From the NCBI GenBank assembly GCA_964344175.1, contig CAYFMI010000007.1:1-64000 (forward strand): a stretch of DNA of 64,000 bases. The letters are read 5' to 3'. Position numbers and translations under genes: made by a program. Below, in pieces: positions 58,791-64,000 of this stretch (position 1 is the first letter of the stretch; every line of letters starts with the position of its first letter). Below the pieces are notes generated by a model. The model ran no database searches, was not told the DNA's origin, and saw only the letters and a list, made by a program, of their open reading frames with translations. The DNA comes from NIOZ-UU35 sp964344175 (GTDB taxonomy: Bacteria; Chloroflexota; Anaerolineae; Anaerolineales; UBA11858).

Positions 58791-61181
58791 ATGCCCTTTA
58801 TTGTCGGGGGCAACGTTGGCCCGTATAAAATTACTGAGCAACTAGGGCGCGGGGGGATGGCTACGGTATTTAAAGCCTATCATGCCAAACTCGACCGCTA
58901 TGTGGCGATCAAAGCCTTGCACCCGGCCTTTATGGAAGATCCTAATTTCCTGGCGCGTTTCCAGCGCGAGGCGCAAGTTGTTGCCCGATTAGAGCACACC
59001 AATATTGTGCCGGTGTACGATTATGCCGAACATGAAGGGCGCCCTTATTTGGTGATGAAATTTGTTGAGGGAGAAACACTGAAGGCGCGCCTGGTGCGAG
59101 AGGGTGTTACCCGAGAGCAGGTGTTAGAAATTACAGAAACCGTTGGCGCAGCGCTGGCCTATGCCCACCAAGAGGGGATTTTACACCGCGATGTTAAGCC
59201 TTCTAATGTATTGCTGGCCGAAGATGGGCGTATTTATCTAGCAGATTTTGGCCTGGCGCGTATTGCCCAGGCGGGCGAATCGACCCTATCGGGCGATATG
59301 ATGCTGGGCACGCCGCAGTACATTTCTCCTGAGCAGGCTATGGGAGTCGGCGAGTTAGACGAAGGCACCGATATTTACTCCTTTGGGGTGATGCTCTACG
59401 AGTTGATTGTGGGGCAAGTGCCCTTTAGCGCCGACACGCCTTTCTCCATTATTCACGATCATATTTATACGCCGCTGCCTTTGCCGCGCCAGATCAACGC
59501 CTCGATCCCCGAGACCGTTGAGCGGGTTTTACTTAAGGCACTGGCAAAGGAGCGTGGTGATCGCTTTGAGAGCGTAACCGCATTAGTTGCCGCCTTTGTT
59601 CAGGCCTATGGCGATGCAGATGAAATCTTGCCCATTGATCTCGCTCCCCCCCTCGTTGATGATAGCGCGCCTACTTTACTGCCAACCCCGCCAGAGGCGG
59701 TTTCAACAGACAGCCTGCCCTCTGCTGGGGTTGTTGAAGCGCAGCCCGTATCAACAGAGAAAAAGCCCTGGATAAAACGATTGCGCTGGTGGCAGTTAAC
59801 GCTTATGGGGGCAGGGGTGGTATTCTGTTGTCTGTTAGTCATGGGTGTCATCAATGAACGCCAGAAAGAAGCCGGATTGGCAACTGCAACTCCGGCAATC
59901 CTGATCGAAGAACTGCGGCGCACGCCTGTTGCAGAAGCGGGGAGCGAGCTTGATTTGGCCCTTCAAGGTGTTAGGGAGAATCCTGAAGATCCTTACGCCT
60001 ACATTGATGCAGCCGCTGCCTATTATGATAGTAATCAGCAACGGCAAGCCAATGCTGCCCTAGATCAAGCGGTTGCCTTCAGTCAGGGGGAGTATGAAGT
60101 TTATCGCAAAGTTGGTGTGATTCTGATGGAGCAGCAGGCCTGGCTGGATGCCTCTCGACATTACCTGGAAATGTTAAGCCTATTCCCCGAAGGGTTGGAT
60201 GATGAGGCTCTCGAGAACTTTCATAAAGCGGCGTATATTGCATCGGGCACGCCCGTTGCTTCTGATGGCATCCCAATTTATGCGGTTGCCGATTTCGACC
60301 CGGCCTTTGAGCGTGTGTTGAAGGCGCGCAATGTGCTTTACACCGGCACGTTGGACGAGGCTCAGGCAATTATTACCGAGGTTTTAAACGCCTACCCTGA
60401 TTATCCAGAAGCCAAGTTGCTGCAAGCTGAAATCTTCATGCAGCAAGGAGATGTTGGCACCGCTGATGAATACGCCAGCTATTTAATGGCGCGTGATGAT
60501 GTGCCGGGTTGGATTCTTGACTTTGTCAACGTTTATCTTTATCGCGAGCAGAGTGATTTTGCGATCACAAATAAAATTGATGAACTTCGGGAAGCTGTCA
60601 AGGATGCCCCCGATGATCCCTGGCTGCGCCTGGAACTTGTATCGGCGCTGCTTTCGGGGGAGGTCTTTAGTGATGTTGAGGCTGAATTGCGCAAGGCGCT
60701 TGAATTGTCGGGTGATGACCCGGCTGTATATTTCCGTGCTGGAGAAATTCTGGCCGAGAACAATTTGTATATCTTCGCAGTAGGGTTATATGTGGATGCA
60801 GTCAACCTCAGCGGCCAACCCATGAGTGACGAAGTCGGCCAACAAATTGCCGAGTGGCTTTATCAGGGCGCTGTTACCGAAAACGCTATCGAAGCCATTG
60901 AAAGTCATGCCGATGAACTTGATCCGCTCATGTTGGAAGTAGCCCGCATCCGCTACACCCTGCATCACGAAGATCGCGAAGTCGCCCGTTACAAACTTGA
61001 TACAGTTAAAGAACAATATCCCAATGCGCCAGAGTTATTCTTGCTTGAGGCAGAAATCAACTATATCATCGGTGATGAAACACTGGCTTTCGAGCAATGG
61101 AAAGTGATCTCTAACGATCTTGAAGCGCCAGATTGGGTGCGTGAGCAGGCTCGTATTTTCTTAGAAAAACTAAAACAATGA
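58791..61181 (+). CDS. PknB-like membrane Ser/Thr kinase with extracellular TPR region
   Basis: 796 residues. The kinase domain (about 12-270) has LGRGGMATVFKAYHAKLDRY, Lys in VAIKALHP, LHRDVKPSNVLLAEDG, ADFGLARI, GTPQYISPEQAMG and DIYSFGVMLYELIVGQVPFS, all complete. A linker leads to one membrane helix (about 333-352, LMGAGVVFCCLLVMGVINE). The outer 440 residues are TPR-like (YIDAAAAYYDSNQQRQANAA, YPEAKLLQAEIFMQQGDVGT). Shine-Dalgarno AGGAG. It sits between pgk and tpiA, 8 nt before tpiA, an unusual place for a signalling kinase. Confidence 0.93.
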   Translation: MPFIVGGNVGPYKITEQLGRGGMATVFKAYHAKLDRYVAIKALHPAFMEDPNFLARFQREAQVVARLEHTNIVPVYDYAEHEGRPYLVMKFVEGETLKARLVREGVTREQVLEITETVGAALAYAHQEGILHRDVKPSNVLLAEDGRIYLADFGLARIAQAGESTLSGDMMLGTPQYISPEQAMGVGELDEGTDIYSFGVMLYELIVGQVPFSADTPFSIIHDHIYTPLPLPRQINASIPETVERVLLKALAKERGDRFESVTALVAAFVQAYGDADEILPIDLAPPLVDDSAPTLLPTPPEAVSTDSLPSAGVVEAQPVSTEKKPWIKRLRWWQLTLMGAGVVFCCLLVMGVINERQKEAGLATATPAILIEELRRTPVAEAGSELDLALQGVRENPEDPYAYIDAAAAYYDSNQQRQANAALDQAVAFSQGEYEVYRKVGVILMEQQAWLDASRHYLEMLSLFPEGLDDEALENFHKAAYIASGTPVASDGIPIYAVADFDPAFERVLKARNVLYTGTLDEAQAIITEVLNAYPDYPEAKLLQAEIFMQQGDVGTADEYASYLMARDDVPGWILDFVNVYLYREQSDFAITNKIDELREAVKDAPDDPWLRLELVSALLSGEVFSDVEAELRKALELSGDDPAVYFRAGEILAENNLYIFAVGLYVDAVNLSGQPMSDEVGQQIAEWLYQGAVTENAIEAIESHADELDPLMLEVARIRYTLHHEDREVARYKLDTVKEQYPNAPELFLLEAEINYIIGDETLAFEQWKVISNDLEAPDWVREQARIFLEKLKQ

Positions 61182-61189
61182 GGTGAACA

Positions 61190-61960
61190 ATGCGAACGAA
61201 ATTCGTTGCTGGAAACTGGAAAATGAATAATACGATTGCCGACACCCGGCAATTATTAACCGAGTTGATCCTGGCTTTGCAGCCTCTCGATACGGTTGAA
61301 AAAGCGGTTTGTCCTTCCTTTATGTCGTTGCCAATGGCTGCAAAATTATTGGCCGATACTGGCATTGGGCTTGGCGCACAAAATATGTATTGGGAAGAGA
61401 GCGGGGCCTATACCGGTGAGGTCGCGCCGGGTATGGTGGCGGAATTATGCCAATACATTATCATTGGTCACTCAGAACGCAGGCAGTATTTCGGTGAAAC
61501 CGATGAAACCGTCAACCGCAAAGTGAAGACTGCCCTGGCGCATGGGTTGACCCCAATCGTTTGCATTGGTGAGTCCTTGGGTGAGAAGCAGGCCGGCCGC
61601 ACAGGCGAAGTTGTCGCCCGGCAGGTGCGCGGCGGTTTAGCAGATTTGACCCCGCAGGATGGGGCGAAATTGGTCATCGCTTACGAACCAATCTGGGCGA
61701 TTGGCACCGGGTTAGCGGCCACTCCTGAAGATGCCAATGCCATTCATCGCGATAGCGTGCGTGACTCGCTGGCAGCGTTGTTCGGTGAAGACACTGCTCA
61801 ACAAATTCGAATTCAATATGGCGGCTCGGTCAAGCCAGATAATGCCGCCGGATTCTTCATGCAATCTGATATTGATGGCGCGCTGGTGGGGGGCGCCAGC
61901 CTCAAAGCCGATTCCTTCGCAGCCATTGTCAGAGCTGCTGCCGAAATAGACATCCCCTAA
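61190..61960 (+). CDS. tpiA: triosephosphate isomerase
   Basis: 256 residues, TIM barrel. Seen: FVAGNWKMNNTIADTRQLL with catalytic Lys, IIGHSERRQYFGETDETVNR with catalytic His, AYEPIWAIGTGLAATPEDAN with catalytic Glu, and IQYGGSVKPDNAAGFFMQSD for phosphate binding. Shine-Dalgarno GAGGTG. It starts 8 nt after the kinase stop, so its expression is probably tied to that kinase. Confidence 0.97.
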   Translation: MRTKFVAGNWKMNNTIADTRQLLTELILALQPLDTVEKAVCPSFMSLPMAAKLLADTGIGLGAQNMYWEESGAYTGEVAPGMVAELCQYIIIGHSERRQYFGETDETVNRKVKTALAHGLTPIVCIGESLGEKQAGRTGEVVARQVRGGLADLTPQDGAKLVIAYEPIWAIGTGLAATPEDANAIHRDSVRDSLAALFGEDTAQQIRIQYGGSVKPDNAAGFFMQSDIDGALVGGASLKADSFAAIVRAAAEIDIP

Positions 61961-62015
61961 AATAAGGTCATAGCCTCATCGTACGCGGCGGCCCAAGCGC
62001 TTTTTCAAGCAATCG

Positions 62016-62780
62016 ATGCCAATGTGGTCTTCCCTCGACGGATTACCCTGGGTAATCCTCACATTGATCCCCTTCATCTTTTTGCAGCGTGCTCTGCATT
62101 ACGAGATGCAGGCGGTCTTTTTACTACTGACGCGCCGCAGTGATATTGCCCTGGCGGTATTCTCTTTTTTGCTTTTACCGGGTGTTTTGTTGCACGAACT
62201 CAGCCATTGGGCGATGGCGAAACTGTTGCGTGTGCGTACGGGACGATTCTCGTTGCTGCCGCAGCAGCTTCCGGATGGACGCTTGTTGATGGGGTATGTG
62301 GAAACCGCGCCGACCGATATGTTGCGTGATGCCCTAATTGGGGCGGCTCCGCTGATCACTGGGGGAATCTTTGTGGCCTATGCCGGGCGGACTCGCCTGG
62401 GGTTGCTGCTCATGTGGGATGCATTGACCCGCCTCGATGTTGTTCAGGCCGCGGCCAACGTAGCAGAATTGTTAACCCGCCCTGATTTTTGGCTGTGGTT
62501 CTACTTGACCCTGGCCGTTAGCAGCACCATGCTGCCTTCGACCTCCGACCGGCGTAAATGGCTGCCCGTAATTTTGGGAGTTGTTATCCTATTAGCTTTA
62601 GGGGTGATCGCCGGAGCCGGTTCGTGGATGTTGCAACATTTAGCGCCGCCGCTGAACGAAGCCTTGCGCGCCAGCGCAGTCATGCTAGCCATGAGCGCTA
62701 TCATTCATTTTGTGGCGCTTGTCCCCATGCTTCTACTCCGCCGCCTGTTGAGTAAAATCTTAAGATTAGACGTCGTCTAG
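62016..62780 (+). CDS. polytopic membrane protein with HExxH motif
   Basis: 254 residues, about five to six membrane helices. A zinc-protease-like motif HELSH lies at residues 60-64 at the end of a helix (LLLPGVLLHELSHWAMAKLL), as in M50-type site-2 proteases. A second LDG-type motif was not recognised, so activity is uncertain. A positive segment RVRTGRFSLLPQQ follows the motif. ATG 62016 is used (ATG 62022 possible). It follows tpiA by 55 nt and precedes a strong hairpin. Function unknown. Confidence 0.65.
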   Translation: MPMWSSLDGLPWVILTLIPFIFLQRALHYEMQAVFLLLTRRSDIALAVFSFLLLPGVLLHELSHWAMAKLLRVRTGRFSLLPQQLPDGRLLMGYVETAPTDMLRDALIGAAPLITGGIFVAYAGRTRLGLLLMWDALTRLDVVQAAANVAELLTRPDFWLWFYLTLAVSSTMLPSTSDRRKWLPVILGVVILLALGVIAGAGSWMLQHLAPPLNEALRASAVMLAMSAIIHFVALVPMLLLRRLLSKILRLDVV

Positions 62781-62784
62781 CGAT

Positions 62785-62827
62785 GAGGATGTATGCGCAG
62801 GGCATACATCCCTGCGCATACATCCTC
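62785..62827. terminator. long perfect hairpin between the HExxH gene and upp
   Basis: GAGGATGTATGCGCAGGG (62785-62802) and CCCTGCGCATACATCCTC (62810-62827) are perfect 18-bp complements with a 7-nt loop. There is no T-run on either side, so it may act as a convergent-gene barrier or be a repeat rather than a classic terminator. Confidence 0.6.
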
Positions 62828-62832
62828 GGGCA

Positions 62833-63459
62833 TTATCCTGTGCCAAATTGGCGGTCTCCGGCATCGCCCAGGCCGGGGACAATATAGCCATGCTCGTTGA
62901 GGTGTGTATCGATGGCGCCGACATGAATGGGAACATCCGGGTGGGCTTCTTGCAAGGCGGCAACCCCCTCTGGGGCTGCCAGGATCCCCACAAATTTTAT
63001 TTTGTTCACTCCCCACTCTTTGAGAATATCCACCGTAGCAACCGCCGATCCGCCTGTCGCCAGCATCGGATCCAAAATCAGGCATACCGATACGGTGGGG
63101 GCAACGGGCAGTTTGTTATAGTACGAAACCGGCTTAAGCGTGCGCTCATCGCGATAAAGACCAATATGCCAAACTTCGGCGCTGGGCATCAGCTCCCAGA
63201 TGCCTTCTACCATACCAAGCCCGGCCCTCAAAATGGGCACCAGCCCGACGGGTTCTTTGAGTTCATTCCCCTGCATTTTTGCCAGCGGTGTTTCGACCTG
63301 GCGCGGCGCAATTTGCAGGTCGGCGGTGGCCTCATAGGCCAATAGTGCTGAGACCTCACGTACCAACTCGCGGAACTTTTTCGAGAGGGTGTGAATGTCT
63401 CTCATGCGGGTGATCTTATGGGCAACGAGGGGGTGTGGGGATTCGAATACATTGCTCAT
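62833..63459 (-). CDS. upp: uracil phosphoribosyltransferase
   Basis: 208 residues. It salvages uracil to UMP using PRPP. Seen: THHLVAHKITRMRD-type start (PHPLVAHKITRMRDIHTLSK), VGLVPILRAGLGMVEGIWEL, the PRPP loop CLILDPMLATGGSAVATVDI, and the C-terminal YIVPGLGDAGDRQFGTG with the uracil-binding end. The length is normal. Strong Shine-Dalgarno AAGGAGGA. It is convergent with the HExxH gene and its promoter region holds the last family A copy. Confidence 0.97.
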   Translation of the reverse strand: MSNVFESPHPLVAHKITRMRDIHTLSKKFRELVREVSALLAYEATADLQIAPRQVETPLAKMQGNELKEPVGLVPILRAGLGMVEGIWELMPSAEVWHIGLYRDERTLKPVSYYNKLPVAPTVSVCLILDPMLATGGSAVATVDILKEWGVNKIKFVGILAAPEGVAALQEAHPDVPIHVGAIDTHLNEHGYIVPGLGDAGDRQFGTG

Positions 63460-63481
63460 GATATTCCTCCTTCAATAATGG

Positions 63482-63593
63482 TAGGACTTACGCAGTTCGA
63501 TGAAAGATATTCCGGAAATAGGGGTGTGTGGGGCGCGAAGCGCCCCACACACCCCTATTTCCGGGCTTCCCCTGTGTAAGTGCGTAACTCCTA
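63482..63593. repeat. Family A intergenic repeat, long form (copy 6 in order)
   Basis: Ends TAGGACTTACGCA (63482-63494) and TGCGTAACTCCTA (63581-63593), one mismatch. The centre is a perfect hairpin: CCGGAAATAGGGGTGTG continuing to GGGGCGC, loop GAA, and its complement. The same core occurs at 26791-26906, in the other element orientation. It lies upstream of both upp and ruvB. Confidence 0.9.
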
Positions 63594-63673
63594 AATGGGT
63601 TGAAAAGTTCTCGACTGCGTTTATTATAGCCTGATTTGTCACCCTGACGCAGCGTGTCGCCGGTAAACCATTG

Positions 63674-63679
63674 TATAAT
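63674..63679 (+). promoter_or_regulatory. -10 box 6 nt before ruvB start (leaderless candidate)
   Basis: TATAAT, six bases (TGACCC), then ATG 63686. There is no Shine-Dalgarno and no clear -35. The expected transcription start coincides with the first base of the ATG. Confidence 0.55.
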
Positions 63680-63685
63680 TGACCC

Positions 63686-64000
63686 ATGAGCGAACATCAA
63701 AACCGAGTCGTGGACCCTGAAACGAAGCCTGGCGATGGCCTGGATCATGCTTTGCGCCCAACCCGCCTGGCAGATGTCATTGGGCAGACGCAAATTAAAG
63801 AGAATATTCAAATTCTTATCGAGGCCGCCAAACAGCGTGCCGAAGCTTTAGATCATGTACTCTTTTATGGCCCTCCGGGGCTGGGGAAAACCACCCTGGC
63901 GCATGTGCTAGCCAATGAGATGGGGGTGAACATCAAAGTGACTGCCGGGCCTGCCATTGAGCGGGCCGGTGATCTGGCCGCTATTCTGACGAATTTGCGC
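63686..64000 (+). CDS. ruvB: Holliday junction branch-migration helicase RuvB (5' part)
   Basis: 105 codons, cut by the window end with no stop reached. MSEHQNRVVDPETKPGDGLD is followed by LRPTRLADVIGQTQIKENIQ, LDHVLFYGPPGLGKTTLAHV (Walker A) and KVTAGPAIERAGDLAAILTN, which are the standard RuvB N-terminal AAA+ motifs. RuvB drives branch migration with RuvA. No Shine-Dalgarno; a TATAAT lies 6 nt before the ATG. The remaining two thirds should continue beyond 64000. Confidence 0.95.
   Translation, partial: MSEHQNRVVDPETKPGDGLDHALRPTRLADVIGQTQIKENIQILIEAAKQRAEALDHVLFYGPPGLGKTTLAHVLANEMGVNIKVTAGPAIERAGDLAAILTNLR

Noticed and set aside
1..64000. CRISPR arrays, tRNA or rRNA genes
   Set aside because: No regularly spaced direct repeats and no cloverleaf or rRNA-like sequence were recognised by eye; a tRNAscan or Rfam search could still find something small.

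Overview
The window reads as a chromosomal segment of a Chloroflexota bacterium, most likely Anaerolineae. This is inferred from protein style, since no rRNA is present. The pointers are lipoproteins with long Thr/Pro linkers ahead of NBR1-type Ig domains, a Tad/Flp pilus locus with no secretin gene, several PknB-like kinases, an FHA-winged-helix regulator, a CpXC protein and a GH3-like membrane protein. Coding density is high. No tRNA, rRNA, CRISPR array, prophage or complete transposase gene was seen.

Layout. 1-12.8 kb: a one-strand array of an O-antigen-ligase/TPR protein and seven polytopic GT-C-type glycosyltransferase-like proteins, probably for surface glycan assembly. 12.9-21.2 kb: a NarL-type response regulator and DegS-like kinase, then the pilus locus flp-cpaB-cpaE-cpaF-tadB-tadC; the 48-residue pilin has its own promoter. 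21.2-26.6 kb: comFC, hpf, a cNMP-binding protein with a small partner, lgt, a sulfatase-like hydrolase and a PAP2-like protein. 27-30 kb: pdhA-pdhB-pdhC. 30.3-32.5 kb: three tandem paralogous Ig-like lipoproteins. 32.6-44.3 kb: a lone receiver with an unknown partner, a binding-protein-like lipoprotein, uppP, tgt, a class III aminotransferase, a soluble hybrid-input histidine kinase, a CpXC protein, ychF, mscL, an FHA regulator and a membrane Ser/Thr kinase. 44.4-50.4 kb: a minus-strand run of a degenerate GH3 protein, an orphan CoA-transferase beta-like subunit, a threonine-dehydratase remnant, a GDPD phosphodiesterase and an AAA+ ATPase. 50.6-56.1 kb: a GT2, recJ, a ROK kinase, a methyltransferase and yvcK. 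56.3-62 kb: gap-pgk-(Ser/Thr kinase with TPRs)-tpiA, a glycolytic cluster with a signalling kinase inside it. 62-64 kb: a HELSH-motif membrane protein, upp and the 5' part of ruvB.

The most unusual non-coding content is two families of small intergenic repeats. Family A has ends resembling TAGGACTTACGCA and occurs six times, in a long form with a large GC-rich hairpin and a short form without it. Family B is a 140-bp element present twice with no difference seen by eye, bounded by near-perfect 15-bp inverted ends and flanked by about 10-bp target duplications, so it looks recently mobile. Several genes (ruvB, a GT2, a ROK kinase, yvcK) have a -10-like hexamer only 6-8 nt before the ATG and no Shine-Dalgarno sequence, suggesting leaderless mRNAs.
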